12,436 nucleotides of DNA from Rhodoferax sp. (GCA_018882485.1 VERU01000031.1:1-12436), one strand, 5' to 3'. Shown: positions 1 through 7,217, counted from the first letter of the stretch. Program-made: numbers and translations. Notes: generated from the letters alone by a model not told the origin.

Positions 1-295
1 GCTCAAACACGCCGGTGCCATCTTCCTGGGCGCCTACACCAGCGAGAGCCTGGGCGACTACTGCGCCGGCCCCAACCATGTGCTGCCCACCAGCGGCACC
101 GCCCGCTTCAGCTCGCCGCTGGGGGTCTATGACTTTCAGAAGCGCAGCAGCCTGATCGAGGTCAGCCCCGCCGGCGCCCTGGTGCTGGGCCCGATTGCCG
201 CCGAACTGGCCTATGGCGAGGGGCTGCAGGCCCATGCGCGGGCCGCCGAGCTGCGGCTGGAGCCGGTGCCTGAACCCGGGAATCCGATGCCATGA
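1..295 (+). CDS. hisD: Histidinol dehydrogenase, C-terminal part (5' end outside window)
   Basis: HisD catalyses the last two steps of histidine synthesis, the NAD-dependent oxidation of histidinol to histidine, in the cytoplasm with one zinc ion. Only the last 97 codons are present; the first whole codon starts at base 2. The segment [20 protein letters not shown] is the highly conserved HisD signature; its first Asp corresponds to a zinc ligand (Asp360 in the E. coli enzyme). The His in the late [10 protein letters not shown] segment fits the C-terminal zinc ligand (His419 in E. coli). The stop codon TGA (293-295) overlaps the hisC start in an ATGA arrangement, which indicates translational coupling in the his operon. 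Identification is secure, but nothing can be said of the missing N-terminal part. Confidence 0.97.
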   Translation, partial: LKHAGAIFLGAYTSESLGDYCAGPNHVLPTSGTARFSSPLGVYDFQKRSSLIEVSPAGALVLGPIAAELAYGEGLQAHARAAELRLEPVPEPGNPMP

Positions 296-1368
296 GGCCC
301 GACCCCTTGCGCGTGTTCCGGCAGGATGTGCAGGGCATGCACGCCTACGCCATCCAGGACTCGGTGGGCATGGTCAAGCTCGACGCCATGGAAAATCCCT
401 TCCCGCTGCCACCGGCGCTGCAGTCCGCGCTCGGGCAGCGCCTGGGTGCGCTGGCCGTCAACCGCTATCCCGGCGCCCGCGTGGCCGACCTGCAGGCGGC
501 GCTGGCGCGGCATGCCGGCCTGCCGGCCGGCTGTGCGCTCATGCTGGGCAATGGCTCGGACGAGTTGATCAGCCTGCTGGCACTGGCCTGCGCGCGGCCC
601 GGCGCCAGTGTGCTGGCGCCGGTTCCCGGTTTCGTGATGTACGCCATGAGCGCCCAGCTGCAGGGTCTGGCGTTCCACGGCGTGCCCTTGACGCCCGATT
701 TCCGGCTGGACGAACCCGCCATGCTGGCCGCCATCGCGCTGCACCGGCCCGCCATCACCTACCTGGCCTACCCCAACAACCCCACCGCCAACCTGTGGGA
801 CGAGGCGGTGATCGAGCGCCTGATCCAGGCCGTGGGCGAGCAGGGTGGCCTGGTGGTGATGGACGAGGCCTACCAGCCGTTTGCCAGCCGCAGCTTCATT
901 GGCCAGCTGGGCCAGCACGACCATCTGTTGTTGATGCGTACCCTCTCCAAGTTCGGATTGGCGGGCGTGCGGCTGGGCTACCTGATGGGGCCGCAGCCGC
1001 TGATCGGCCAGATCGACAAGGTGCGACCGCCCTATAACATCAGCGTGCTCAATGGCGAATGCGCCCTGTTTGCGCTCGAACATGAGGCGGTTTTTGCGGC
1101 TCAAGCCCTTGAAATACGGGCACAGCGCGCTATGCTTTTGGAAGCATTGGCCCCGCTCCCCGGCGTGCGGGTCTTCCCCAGCGAAGCCAACATGATCCTG
1201 CTGCGTGTACCCGACGCCGCCGCCACCTTCGACGCGCTCAAGCGCCGTCGCATACTGGTCAAGAATGTGTCCGCCCTGCACCCCTTGCTGGCCAACTGCC
1301 TGCGCCTGACCGTCGGCACACCCGACGAAAACCGCCTGCTGCTCACCGCCCTGGAGGAATCCCTATGA
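292..1368 (+). CDS. hisC: Histidinol-phosphate aminotransferase
   Basis: This PLP-dependent fold-type I aminotransferase converts imidazole-acetol phosphate plus glutamate to histidinol phosphate and 2-oxoglutarate. The 358-residue length is normal. Visible landmarks are NGSDE (87-91, cofactor phosphate region), YPNNPT (160-165), DEAY (191-194, Asp for the pyridine nitrogen and Tyr for the PLP oxygen), and [12 protein letters not shown], in which Lys220 should be the Schiff-base lysine. The ATG overlaps the hisD stop (ATGA), with GGGAA about 10 bases upstream. It ends in an ATGA overlap with hisB. Residues 271-285 are encoded by an AT-leaning patch (1103-1146) that belongs to a repeat family also present at 8087 and 10245; by eye, the patch replaces rather than lengthens the usual HisC sequence. 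The product needs PLP, whose precursor is made by PdxA later in the window. Confidence 0.97.
   Translation: MRPDPLRVFRQDVQGMHAYAIQDSVGMVKLDAMENPFPLPPALQSALGQRLGALAVNRYPGARVADLQAALARHAGLPAGCALMLGNGSDELISLLALACARPGASVLAPVPGFVMYAMSAQLQGLAFHGVPLTPDFRLDEPAMLAAIALHRPAITYLAYPNNPTANLWDEAVIERLIQAVGEQGGLVVMDEAYQPFASRSFIGQLGQHDHLLLMRTLSKFGLAGVRLGYLMGPQPLIGQIDKVRPPYNISVLNGECALFALEHEAVFAAQALEIRAQRAMLLEALAPLPGVRVFPSEANMILLRVPDAAATFDALKRRRILVKNVSALHPLLANCLRLTVGTPDENRLLLTALEESL
1103..1146 (+). repeat. Interspersed repeat, copy 1 (inside hisC)
   Basis: CCCTTG (1106-1111), GCTA (1129-1132) and AGCA (1143-1146) occur with the same offsets (0, 23, 37) as in the copies at 8087 and 10245, with no gaps across 44 bases. 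Weaker similarity extends upstream to about 1091 (T-rich, then GC before the block). The expected 3' stem (GCTAT/ATAGC in copy 3) is degenerate here, with GCTT-N4-AAGC instead. It encodes HisC residues 271-285. Confidence 0.6.
1353..1358 (+). promoter_or_regulatory. Shine-Dalgarno site for hisB
   Basis: GGAGGA lies 6 bases before the hisB ATG at 1365, inside the last hisC codons. It is one of the best ribosome sites in the window and fixes the hisB start despite the overlap with hisC. Confidence 0.8.
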
Positions 1369-1985
1369 CCCTGGTCCCCCCCTCCGAACCGGTCGCACCC
1401 CGCGCCGCCGAGGTGTCGCGCATCACGGCCGAGACCCGGATCACGGTCCGCCTTAACCTGGACGGCACCGGTCAGGCGCGGCTGCACACCGGCATCGGAT
1501 TCTTCGACCACATGCTCGACCAGATTGCGCGGCACGGCCTGATCGATCTTGACATCCAGGCCGAGGGCGATCTGCACATCGACGGCCACCACACGGTCGA
1601 AGACGTAGGCATCACGCTGGGCCAGGCGGTGCACCGTGCGGTGGGCGACAAGGCCGGCATCCGGCGCTACGGCCATGCCTATGTGCCGCTGGACGAGGCG
1701 CTGTCGCGCGTGGTGGTCGATTTTTCCGGGCGGCCCGGCCTGGTCATGAACGTGCCCTTCAAGAGCGGCATGATCGGCACCTTCGACAGCCAGCTCGCGC
1801 ACGAGTTCTTCCAGGGTTTTGTCAACCACGCGTTCGTGACGCTGCACATCGACAACCTGCGCGGCGAGAACGCCCACCACCAGGCCGAGACCGTGTTCAA
1901 GGCCTTTGCCCGGGCCCTGCGGGCCGCCCTGGAGCACGACCCCCGAGCGCCGGCCACCATTCCTTCCACCAAAGGCAGCCTGTGA
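1365..1985 (+). CDS. hisB: Imidazoleglycerol-phosphate dehydratase (monofunctional)
   Basis: HisB dehydrates imidazole-glycerol phosphate to imidazole-acetol phosphate, the substrate of HisC. The 206-residue length is that of the monofunctional dehydratase; there is no N-terminal histidinol-phosphatase domain as in the E. coli fusion, so the phosphatase must be encoded elsewhere. Manganese-binding histidine motifs are clear: [13 protein letters not shown] (47-58 region), DGHHTVED (73-80), [12 protein letters not shown] (145-156) and [20 protein letters not shown] (167-186). Its start overlaps the hisC stop and its stop overlaps the hisH GTG start (GTGA). The first 15 or so residues, rich in Pro and Ala, are variable in the family, but the strong ribosome site supports the ATG chosen. 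Confidence 0.97.
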   Translation: MTLVPPSEPVAPRAAEVSRITAETRITVRLNLDGTGQARLHTGIGFFDHMLDQIARHGLIDLDIQAEGDLHIDGHHTVEDVGITLGQAVHRAVGDKAGIRRYGHAYVPLDEALSRVVVDFSGRPGLVMNVPFKSGMIGTFDSQLAHEFFQGFVNHAFVTLHIDNLRGENAHHQAETVFKAFARALRAALEHDPRAPATIPSTKGSL

Positions 1986-2638
1986 GCACCGTGGCCGTGG
2001 TCGACTACGGCATGGGCAACCTGCGCTCGGTATCGCAGGCCCTGCAAGCCGTGGCGTCGGACACCGGCCACCATGTGCGGGTGACCTCCCGCCCCGACGA
2101 GGTGCGCGCCGCTGAACGGGTGGTGCTGCCCGGGCAGGGCGCCATGCCCGACTGCATGCGCGAGCTGAGGGCGTCGGGCCTGTTGCAGGCGGTACTGGAG
2201 GCGGCCCGCAGCAAACCCCTGTTCGGGGTCTGCATCGGCATGCAGATGCTGCTGGACCACAGCGCTGAAGGCGACACCCCGGGCCTGGGTCTGATGGCCG
2301 GCGAGGTCCGCCGTTTCGAACTGGCCGGCCGGCTGCAGCCCGACGGCAGCCGGTTCAAGGTGCCGCAGATGGGCTGGAACACGGTGCGCCGCACCGGCAC
2401 GGCGGGAGAGGCCCATCCGGTCTGGGGCGCCATCCCCGATGGCAGCCACTTCTACTTCGTTCACAGCTACCACGCCCGACCGTCTGATGCGCACCACACT
2501 GCCGGCGAGACCGACTACGGCCAGGTCTTCAGTTCGGTCATTGCGCGCGATAATATTTTCGCGACCCAATTCCATCCCGAGAAAAGTGCGATTCACGGCT
2601 TGTCCCTGTTCCGGAACTTTTTGCATTGGAACCCCTGA
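1982..2638 (+). CDS. hisH: Imidazole glycerol phosphate synthase, glutaminase subunit
   Basis: HisH is a class I glutamine amidotransferase that passes ammonia to HisF in the IGP synthase heterodimer. The start is GTG at 1982, overlapping the hisB stop; the N-terminus [16 protein letters not shown] matches the family. The nucleophile is Cys84 in [10 protein letters not shown], and the rest of the triad is His198 and Glu200 in ATQFHPEKS. The 218-residue length is normal. The stretch encoding [13 protein letters not shown] (about 2546-2590) uses several AT-rich codons (GAT AAT ATT) and contains a promoter-like GATAAT at 2549. After the stop, 67 bases (2639-2705) separate it from hisA; that gap is C-rich and shows no ORF, hairpin or T-run that I can support. 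Confidence 0.97.
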   Translation: MSTVAVVDYGMGNLRSVSQALQAVASDTGHHVRVTSRPDEVRAAERVVLPGQGAMPDCMRELRASGLLQAVLEAARSKPLFGVCIGMQMLLDHSAEGDTPGLGLMAGEVRRFELAGRLQPDGSRFKVPQMGWNTVRRTGTAGEAHPVWGAIPDGSHFYFVHSYHARPSDAHHTAGETDYGQVFSSVIARDNIFATQFHPEKSAIHGLSLFRNFLHWNP

Positions 2639-2705
2639 GGCTGTGTCGGCGGTCCCCGCGACCGTTGCCTGCCCGATCTCCCCTCCCACCAGCTGCTGAC
2701 CCTCC

Positions 2706-3446
2706 ATGCTGCTGATACCTGCGATCGACCTGAAAGACGGTCAGTGTGTCCGCCTGAAGCAGGGCGACATGGATCAGGCCACCACCTTTGGCCTGGACCC
2801 GGCGCAGATGGCGCGCAACTGGGTGGATCGCGGCGCCCGGCGGCTCCACCTGGTCGACCTGAACGGTGCTTTTGCAGGGCATCCCAAGAACGAGATGGCC
2901 ATCCGCAAGGTGCTGCGTGACGTGGGCAGCGAGGTGGATGTGCAACTGGGGGGCGGCATCCGCGATCTCGACACCATCGAGCGCTACCTCGACGCCGGGC
3001 TGCGTTACGTCATCATCGGCACGGCTGCGGTCAAGAACCCCGGTTTCCTGCAGGACGCCTGCACCGCCTTTGGCGGTCACATCATCGTCGGCCTGGACGC
3101 CCGCGATGGCAAGGTGGCCACCGACGGCTGGAGCAAGCTCACCCGCCACGATGTCGTCGACCTGGGCAAGAAGTTCGAGGACTACGGCGTCGAATCCATC
3201 ATCTACACCGACATCGGCCGCGATGGCATGCTGACCGGCATCAATGTGGAGGCCACGGTCAAGCTGGCGCAGGCGCTCTCCATCCCGGTCATCGCATCGG
3301 GTGGCCTGGGTGGCATGGGCGACATCGAAGCCCTGTGTGCGGTGGAAGACGAAGGCATCGAGGGCGTGATCTGCGGTCGGGCCATCTACAGCGGCGAACT
3401 GGACTTCTCGGCGGCTCAAAGCCGTGCCGACGAGCTCTCGCGCTAG
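2706..3446 (+). CDS. hisA: Phosphoribosylformimino-5-aminoimidazole carboxamide ribotide (ProFAR) isomerase
   Basis: HisA is a (beta/alpha)8-barrel isomerase catalysing the Amadori rearrangement of ProFAR to PRFAR, the substrate of HisF-HisH. The N-terminus [20 protein letters not shown] is canonical and sets the ATG start. The two catalytic acids are Asp8 and Asp131 (in [14 protein letters not shown]). LGGGIRD (81-87) and IASGGLGG near the C-terminus form the phosphate-binding loops. The length of 246 residues is normal. No purine-rich ribosome site is visible; the preceding 20 bases are C/T-rich, which is odd for a gene separated from its upstream neighbour. hisF follows 4 bases after the stop. 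Confidence 0.97.
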   Translation: MLLIPAIDLKDGQCVRLKQGDMDQATTFGLDPAQMARNWVDRGARRLHLVDLNGAFAGHPKNEMAIRKVLRDVGSEVDVQLGGGIRDLDTIERYLDAGLRYVIIGTAAVKNPGFLQDACTAFGGHIIVGLDARDGKVATDGWSKLTRHDVVDLGKKFEDYGVESIIYTDIGRDGMLTGINVEATVKLAQALSIPVIASGGLGGMGDIEALCAVEDEGIEGVICGRAIYSGELDFSAAQSRADELSR

Positions 3447-3450
3447 CCGC

Positions 3451-4230
3451 ATGCTGGCCAAGCGCATCATTCCCTGCCTCGATGTGACCGGAGGCCGGGT
3501 GGTCAAGGGGGTCCACTTCGTCGGGCTGCGCGACGCCGGCGATCCGGTCGAGATCGCGGCCCGCTACAACGAACAGGGTGCCGACGAACTCACCTTTCTG
3601 GACATCACGGCCACCAGCGACAACCGCGACCTGATCCTGCACATCGTCGAGGCGGTGGCGTCCCGGGTGTTCATCCCGCTGACGGTGGGCGGTGGCGTGC
3701 GCACGGTCGATGATGTGCGCCGCCTGCTCAACGCCGGGGCCGACAAGACCAGCTTCAATTCGGCCGCGATTGCCAACCCGGCCGTGATCCGGGAGGCCTC
3801 GCAGCGCTACGGCGCCCAGTGCATCGTGGTGGCCATCGACGCCAAGCGGCGCTACGGTGACGACCTGCTTGCCCGGGGCGAAGGCTGGGATGTGTACAGC
3901 CACGGCGGTCGCCGCAACACCGGGCTTGACGCCCTGACCTGGGCCCGGCGCATGGCCGCCGAAGGCGCTGGCGAAATCCTGCTCACCAGCATGGACCGGG
4001 ATGGCACCAAGGCCGGCTTCGACCTCGCACTCACCCGCGTCATCAGCGATGCGGTCGAGGTGCCGGTCATCGCGTCAGGGGGAGTGGGCACGCTGGACCA
4101 TCTGGCCGACGGCATCCAGCTGGGCGGCGCGGATGCGGTGCTGGCGGCCAGCATTTTCCATTTCGGCGAGTTCACCGTGGGCCAGGCCAAGACCCGCATG
4201 GCCGAACGCGGCATTCCCGTGCGCACCTGA
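3451..4230 (+). CDS. hisF: Imidazole glycerol phosphate synthase, cyclase subunit
   Basis: HisF condenses PRFAR with ammonia delivered by HisH, giving imidazole-glycerol phosphate and AICAR. It is a barrel paralogue of HisA. The 259-residue protein begins [20 protein letters not shown], which fixes the ATG at 3451; an in-frame GTG at 3424 lies inside hisA and would only add nine residues foreign to the family. Catalytic Asp11 and Asp130 (VVAIDAKRR) are present, with phosphate loops TVGGGVRT (about 78-85) and IASGGVGT. It starts 4 bases after the hisA stop without an obvious ribosome site, so translational coupling is likely. It ends only 9 bases from the 3' end of the oppositely oriented FAS1 gene, leaving no room for a conventional terminator. 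Confidence 0.97.
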   Translation: MLAKRIIPCLDVTGGRVVKGVHFVGLRDAGDPVEIAARYNEQGADELTFLDITATSDNRDLILHIVEAVASRVFIPLTVGGGVRTVDDVRRLLNAGADKTSFNSAAIANPAVIREASQRYGAQCIVVAIDAKRRYGDDLLARGEGWDVYSHGGRRNTGLDALTWARRMAAEGAGEILLTSMDRDGTKAGFDLALTRVISDAVEVPVIASGGVGTLDHLADGIQLGGADAVLAASIFHFGEFTVGQAKTRMAERGIPVRT

Positions 4231-4239
4231 CGCCCCTGC

Positions 4240-4779
4240 TCATGCCACCATGTTCTGCGGCAGCAGGACGCGGTCGATCACATGGATCACCCCATTGGAG
4301 GCCAGCAGGTCGCTGCGGGTGATGTGGGCCTGGCGCAGCAGCCGGTCGGTCAACCGGGCGCCCTCCAGCAGCCGGACCGGTTCGCCCTGCAGGGTGGGCA
4401 GGTCCTGATCCAGCGGCAGTTCCGCCTGCAGACGTCGCTGGGCCAGCAGGTGGTATTTCAGCACCCGCGTGAGCAGCTCGGTGGCGGCCAGCAATTCGTC
4501 CGCGCGCACACCCAGTTCGCCCTGCAGCAGCACAAAGGCCTCGTTGGTGGGCGCGAAGACGGTCAGCGCTTCGGCCTGGGCCACGCTGTCCTGCAAGGCG
4601 CTGGCGTTCAGCGCCTGCACCAGCGTGGACAGGTCCGGATCGGCCTGCAGCTGGGCCGCCAGGTTGGGCGGCGCCGGCGTGGGGTCGGTGGCGCTGCTGC
4701 TGCTGCCGCCGCCGCAGGCCGGCAGCAGGCCGGCCGCGCCCAGACCCAGAACCGTGAGGACGTGTCGTCGAATCATCAT
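4240..4779 (-). CDS. FAS1 (fasciclin) domain lipoprotein, probable Tat-type signal
   Basis: This is a predicted envelope protein with one FAS1 domain, a fold linked to adhesion; its substrate or partner is unknown. With the start at 4779 it has 179 residues. The N-terminus MMIRRHVLTVLGLGAAGLLPAC combines a twin arginine (4-5), a hydrophobic core and a lipobox (LPAC, lipidated Cys22), so a Tat-exported lipoprotein is plausible. A Gly/Ser/Pro linker follows (about 23-38), its GGGSSSS encoded by short trinucleotide runs at 4693-4713. The FAS1 H1 box is LTVFAPTNEAF (72-82) and the H2 region is SNGVIHVIDRVLLP (161-174). A longer reading from 4806 is possible, but GGAG at 4787-4790 favours 4779. 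The gene lies antisense between hisF and hisI and breaks the his cluster. FAS1 identity is firm; the role is not known. Confidence 0.88.
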   Translation of the reverse strand: MMIRRHVLTVLGLGAAGLLPACGGGSSSSATDPTPAPPNLAAQLQADPDLSTLVQALNASALQDSVAQAEALTVFAPTNEAFVLLQGELGVRADELLAATELLTRVLKYHLLAQRRLQAELPLDQDLPTLQGEPVRLLEGARLTDRLLRQAHITRSDLLASNGVIHVIDRVLLPQNMVA

Positions 4780-4786
4780 CTTTGAA

Positions 4787-4790
4787 CTCC
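4787..4790 (-). promoter_or_regulatory. Shine-Dalgarno site that decides the FAS1 gene start
   Basis: On the minus strand AGGGAG precedes tandem ATG codons (4779 and 4776) by about 7 bases. The site lies inside the longer frame from 4806, so it argues for the shorter product with the signal peptide at its very N-terminus. Confidence 0.6.
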
Positions 4791-4818
4791 CTGAATTCGG
4801 TGCCAATCACCACCGGTC

Positions 4819-4846
4819 ATTCTGGTCAGGGCGATGGATCTGGCAA
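4819..4846 (-). promoter_or_regulatory. Candidate sigma-70 promoter for the FAS1 gene
   Basis: Read on the minus strand, TTGCCA (4846-4841, 5 of 6 matches to the -35 consensus) and CAGAAT (4824-4819, 4 of 6 to the -10) are separated by 16 bases. Transcription would begin near 4812 and leave a leader of about 33 bases before the ATG at 4779. This is a by-eye match in a 150-base divergent region and could be chance. Confidence 0.35.
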
Positions 4847-4908
4847 TACCGCTTTCCGGGTGACAGGTGCGGTGTTTTGCGGCGGGTCAAGCCCCGCCTG
4901 GCCGATGC

Positions 4909-4925
4909 CAATCGGTCACAATCGG
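4909..4925 (+). repeat. CAATCGG direct repeat in front of hisI
   Basis: CAATCGG occurs at 4909-4915 and again at 4919-4925, exactly 10 bases apart, that is, on the same face of the helix. The first copy also forms the right arm of CCGAT-N4-ATCGG (4902-4915). TGCCAATC occurs at 4801-4808 and 4906-4913 in the same spacer. These could be operator sites for hisI or the divergent FAS1 gene, or chance. Confidence 0.3.
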
Positions 4926-4929
4926 GTCC

Positions 4930-5319
4930 ATGAGTTGGATCGATGACGTTCGCTGGGACGCCCAGGGACTGGTGCCCGCGATTGCCCAGGAATGGGCCAG
5001 CGGCGATGTGCTGATGCTGGCCTGGATGAACCGCGAGGCCCTGCAGGCCACGGTGGACAGCGGCCAGGCGGTGTACTACAGCCGGTCGCGTGGGCGCCTG
5101 TGGCCCAAGGGCGAGGCCTCGGGCCATGTGCAGCGGGTGCATGAAATCCGGCTGGATTGCGACCAGGATGTGCTGCTGCTCAAGGTCACCCAGCTCGGTC
5201 ACGAGCCGGGCATCGCCTGCCACACCGGGCGCCACAGCTGTTTTTATTCCGTGTACGAAAATGGTGTCTGGCGGGTGCTCGATCCGGTCTTGAAAGACCC
5301 GTCCACCATCTACACCTGA
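4930..5319 (+). CDS. hisI: Phosphoribosyl-AMP cyclohydrolase
   Basis: HisI opens the adenine ring of phosphoribosyl-AMP to give ProFAR, the substrate of HisA. The 129-residue protein is the stand-alone cyclohydrolase, not an HisIE fusion. Magnesium-binding acids are in LDCDQD (Asp76, 78, 80), and the zinc cysteines are Cys77, Cys97 and Cys104 ([11 protein letters not shown]). The [20 protein letters not shown] stretch (49-68) is diagnostic. The frame is open upstream to an ATG at 4867, but family alignment supports [10 protein letters not shown] at 4930. No Shine-Dalgarno is visible, and a -10-like CACAAT (4917-4922) lies only 7 bases before the ATG, so a very short leader or a leaderless message is possible. 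Because the antisense FAS1 gene separates it from hisF, hisI probably has its own promoter. Confidence 0.96.
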   Translation: MSWIDDVRWDAQGLVPAIAQEWASGDVLMLAWMNREALQATVDSGQAVYYSRSRGRLWPKGEASGHVQRVHEIRLDCDQDVLLLKVTQLGHEPGIACHTGRHSCFYSVYENGVWRVLDPVLKDPSTIYT

Positions 5320-5326
5320 TAGGGCC

Positions 5327-5704
5327 ATGCCTGCACCCGATACCCTGGAGCGCCTCGCGGCCGTGATCGAAAGCCGTCTGCCCGTCCACGGAGGCGATCC
5401 GTCGACCAGTTACGTGGCGCGTCTGCTGCAGCGCGGACCGGACGCCTTCCTGAAGAAAATCGGCGAGGAAGCCACCGAGGTCGTGATGGCTGCCAAAGAC
5501 ACCGACCACGGCGGAGATCGTCAGCGGCTGGTCGGCGAAGTGGCCGACCTGTGGTTCCATTGCCTGGTGGCGCTGGCCCATTACGGCCTCCGGCCCGCCG
5601 ATGTGCTGGCCGAGTTGGAGCGGCGCGAGGGAACCAGCGGCATCGAGGAGAAAGCGCTGCGCAAGGCGGGTGTCCGTGAGGCCGAGGAGGGGCTGAGGTC
5701 ATGA
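5327..5704 (+). CDS. hisE: Phosphoribosyl-ATP pyrophosphatase
   Basis: HisE removes pyrophosphate from phosphoribosyl-ATP to give the HisI substrate, so pathway steps two and three are encoded side by side. It is an all-alpha MazG-like enzyme. The magnesium-binding helices are recognisable: [18 protein letters not shown] (41-58, Glu47, 48 and 51) and [16 protein letters not shown] (68-83, Glu71 and Asp74). The length of 125 residues is within the family range. It starts 7 bases after the hisI stop with a short AGGG before the ATG. Its stop overlaps the next gene in ATGA fashion. Confidence 0.95.
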   Translation: MPAPDTLERLAAVIESRLPVHGGDPSTSYVARLLQRGPDAFLKKIGEEATEVVMAAKDTDHGGDRQRLVGEVADLWFHCLVALAHYGLRPADVLAELERREGTSGIEEKALRKAGVREAEEGLRS

Positions 5705-6069
5705 CGGATGTGCAGCTTGCCCATGGTGGTGGCAAGACGGCCGAGCAGCTGGCCAGCCTGCGGCAGATCACGCTGGTGGTCTACGCGCTGTACGCCCTCT
5801 CGTGGGTGACCGGCATCACGGCGCTGGTGGCCATCATCATCAATTACGTCAAACGCGATGACGCCCGCGGCACGCTCTACGAGAGCCACTTCACCTGGCA
5901 GATCCGCACCTTCTGGTGGAGCCTGGCCTGGACGCTTCTGGGTGTCCTCACGATGTTCATCCTGGTCGGCTTCCTGATCATGGGGATCACCGCCGTCTGG
6001 TCCATCTACCGGCTGGTTCGCGGCTGGCTCAACTGGAACGACCACAAACCCATGCCGGTGTCGACATGA
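5701..6069 (+). CDS. Small DUF4870-like inner-membrane protein
   Basis: This 122-residue protein has a charged N-terminus, a hydrophobic span at about 24-50, a soluble loop carrying [14 protein letters not shown] (60-73), and a second hydrophobic region at about 72-106 that could hold two spans. The conserved His and the Arg-Thr-Phe-Trp element fit the DUF4870 family, whose function is unknown. The start overlaps the hisE stop and the stop overlaps the HIT gene start, both as ATGA, so it is co-translated with a histidine enzyme and a nucleotide hydrolase. The upstream sequence is AG-rich (GAGG at 5695-5698). The family assignment rests on my recognition of the pattern, without a profile search. 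Confidence 0.8.
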   Translation: MTDVQLAHGGGKTAEQLASLRQITLVVYALYALSWVTGITALVAIIINYVKRDDARGTLYESHFTWQIRTFWWSLAWTLLGVLTMFILVGFLIMGITAVWSIYRLVRGWLNWNDHKPMPVST

Positions 6070-6434
6070 ATCCTCCCGCATCGCCCCCCGACTGCCTGTT
6101 CTGCAAAATTGCCGCCGGCCTGATACCCAGCCGCAAGGTGTACGAGGACCACGAGATCCTCGCCTTTCACGACATCCACCCCTGGGCGCCGGTGCACTTT
6201 CTGATGATCCCCAAGGCCCACATCGCATCCCTGGCGCAGCTGGAGCCGGGCCACGCTGCGCTCATGGGTCGCATGATGGTGCTGGTGCCGCAACTGGCCT
6301 TGCAGGCCGGTTGCCAGCCGTACCCGGAGGGCGGTTTCCGGGTGCTGAGCAACATCGGAGCCCATGGACATCAGGAGATCCACCACCTGCACATCCATGT
6401 GATGGGAGGGCCGCGCCCCTGGCTGCGCGGCTGA
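6066..6434 (+). CDS. HIT-family nucleotide-binding protein (HinT-like)
   Basis: This is a histidine-triad protein; HinT-type members hydrolyse adenosine phosphoramidates and related acyl- or aminoacyl-adenylates in the cytoplasm. The 122-residue product begins [18 protein letters not shown], with the family's CxxC (Cys10, Cys13), and ends with the HxHxHxx triad HHLHIHVMGG (His107, 109, 111; the central one is the expected nucleophile). The frame is open upstream into the DUF4870-like gene, but this ATG at 6066 gives the normal HinT N-terminus. It overlaps the previous stop by 4 bases. It is the last gene of the tightly overlapping hisI-hisE-DUF4870-HIT block; tatA follows after 53 bases. Family is certain; the exact substrate is not. 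Confidence 0.94.
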   Translation: MNPPASPPDCLFCKIAAGLIPSRKVYEDHEILAFHDIHPWAPVHFLMIPKAHIASLAQLEPGHAALMGRMMVLVPQLALQAGCQPYPEGGFRVLSNIGAHGHQEIHHLHIHVMGGPRPWLRG

Positions 6435-6457
6435 ATGCGCCCGCGGCGTGCGGCGAC

Positions 6458-6463
6458 TAGAAT
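6458..6463 (+). promoter_or_regulatory. Candidate -10 element upstream of tatA
   Basis: TAGAAT (5 of 6 matches to TATAAT) sits 24 bases before the tatA ATG in an otherwise very GC-rich gap. No convincing -35 hexamer is found 16-18 bases upstream. It could give tatABC its own transcript in addition to read-through from hisI. Confidence 0.35.
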
Positions 6464-6487
6464 TTCACCGGTTTACTGGAGATCACA

Positions 6488-6733
6488 ATGGGCTCGTTTT
6501 CGATTTGGCATTGGTTGGTGGTGCTGCTGATCGTCGTGATGGTGTTCGGCACGAAAAAGCTGAAGAACCTGGGCAGCGACCTGGGGGGTGCCGTCAAGGG
6601 CTTCAAGGACGGCATGAAAGAGGGCGGCGGCGCCGCCGACGACAAGTCCGCGGCCACGCCGCCGACGCAGGTGACTGCGGCCACCCCGGCCGACAAGACC
6701 ACCATCGACGTCGAGGCCAAGCACAAGTCCTGA
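6488..6733 (+). CDS. tatA: Sec-independent protein translocase subunit TatA
   Basis: TatA forms the size-variable pore or membrane-weakening ring that moves folded proteins across the inner membrane. The 81-residue protein has a short membrane helix (about 5-20), the hinge FGTKKL (20-25), an amphipathic helix (about 25-45, [20 protein letters not shown]) and a Pro/Ala/Thr/Lys-rich, probably disordered tail. GGAG at 6478-6481 precedes the ATG by 6 bases. tatB follows after 28 bases. The F-G pair at the hinge is diagnostic of the TatA/B family, and the second position and short tail favour TatA over TatB. Confidence 0.95.
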   Translation: MGSFSIWHWLVVLLIVVMVFGTKKLKNLGSDLGGAVKGFKDGMKEGGGAADDKSAATPPTQVTAATPADKTTIDVEAKHKS

Positions 6734-6761
6734 GCGTGGTCTCCACGGGTCTTCGGCGCGC

Positions 6762-7217
6762 ATGATCGATCTCGGCATCTCCAAGCTCGCGCTGATCGGC
6801 GCCGTGGCGCTGGTCGTGATCGGTCCCGAAAAGCTCCCCCGGGTGGCGCGCACGGTCGGCACGCTGCTGGGCAAGGCCCAGCGCTATGTCGCGGACGTCA
6901 AGGCCGAGGTCAACCGGTCGATGGACCTGGAAGAACTCCGCAAGATGAAGGACACGGTGGAGAGCGCCTCGCGCGAGGTGGAGACCGCGATCCAGACCCA
7001 GGCCAGCGATTTCGAGAAGTCCTGGGCCGAGGCCACGAGCACGGCGGCCGCGCTGGAACAGCCGGCCTCGCACCCGGCTTACCGCCACCCCGGCAAGAAG
7101 TGGCGCATCAAGCAGGGCGCCGTTCCCGGGTGGTACAAGGCCCGGGCCGGCGTGCGCAGCAAGGCCCTGTCGGGCGCAGCGCGGGTGGCCCGCTTTCGTC
7201 CCCCGCCCTCCCACTGA
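6762..7217 (+). CDS. tatB: Sec-independent protein translocase subunit TatB
   Basis: TatB binds TatC to make the signal-peptide receptor complex. The 151-residue protein starts with the TatB signature [21 protein letters not shown] and then PEKLPRVAR: one membrane helix (about 5-21), the Gly-Pro hinge (21-22), and a long amphipathic helix running to about residue 90. The C-terminus (about 112-151) is basic and rich in Arg, Lys and Pro ([19 protein letters not shown]), longer than needed for a minimal TatB; I have seen such tails in Burkholderiales TatB but know no function. There is no clear ribosome site before the ATG. A 66-base gap without recognisable features separates it from tatC. Confidence 0.94.
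   Translation: MIDLGISKLALIGAVALVVIGPEKLPRVARTVGTLLGKAQRYVADVKAEVNRSMDLEELRKMKDTVESASREVETAIQTQASDFEKSWAEATSTAAALEQPASHPAYRHPGKKWRIKQGAVPGWYKARAGVRSKALSGAARVARFRPPPSH

Noticed and set aside
211..1281. A 356-codon minus-strand frame antisense to hisC
   Set aside because: It mirrors hisC codon structure, has His/Gln-rich composition and no recognisable domain.
3424..3450. In-frame GTG as an upstream start for hisF
   Set aside because: It lies inside hisA and adds nine residues before the canonical N-terminus [12 protein letters not shown].
2538..3506. A 322-codon minus-strand frame antisense to hisA
   Set aside because: Shadow of a well-identified gene, with no domain or ribosome site.
4231..4239. 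Terminator between convergent hisF and the FAS1 gene
   Set aside because: Only nine bases separate the stop codons and no hairpin is visible there.
4867..4929. Upstream ATG as the start of hisI
   Set aside because: The 21 extra residues do not look like His[11 protein letters not shown] at 4930 fits the family start.
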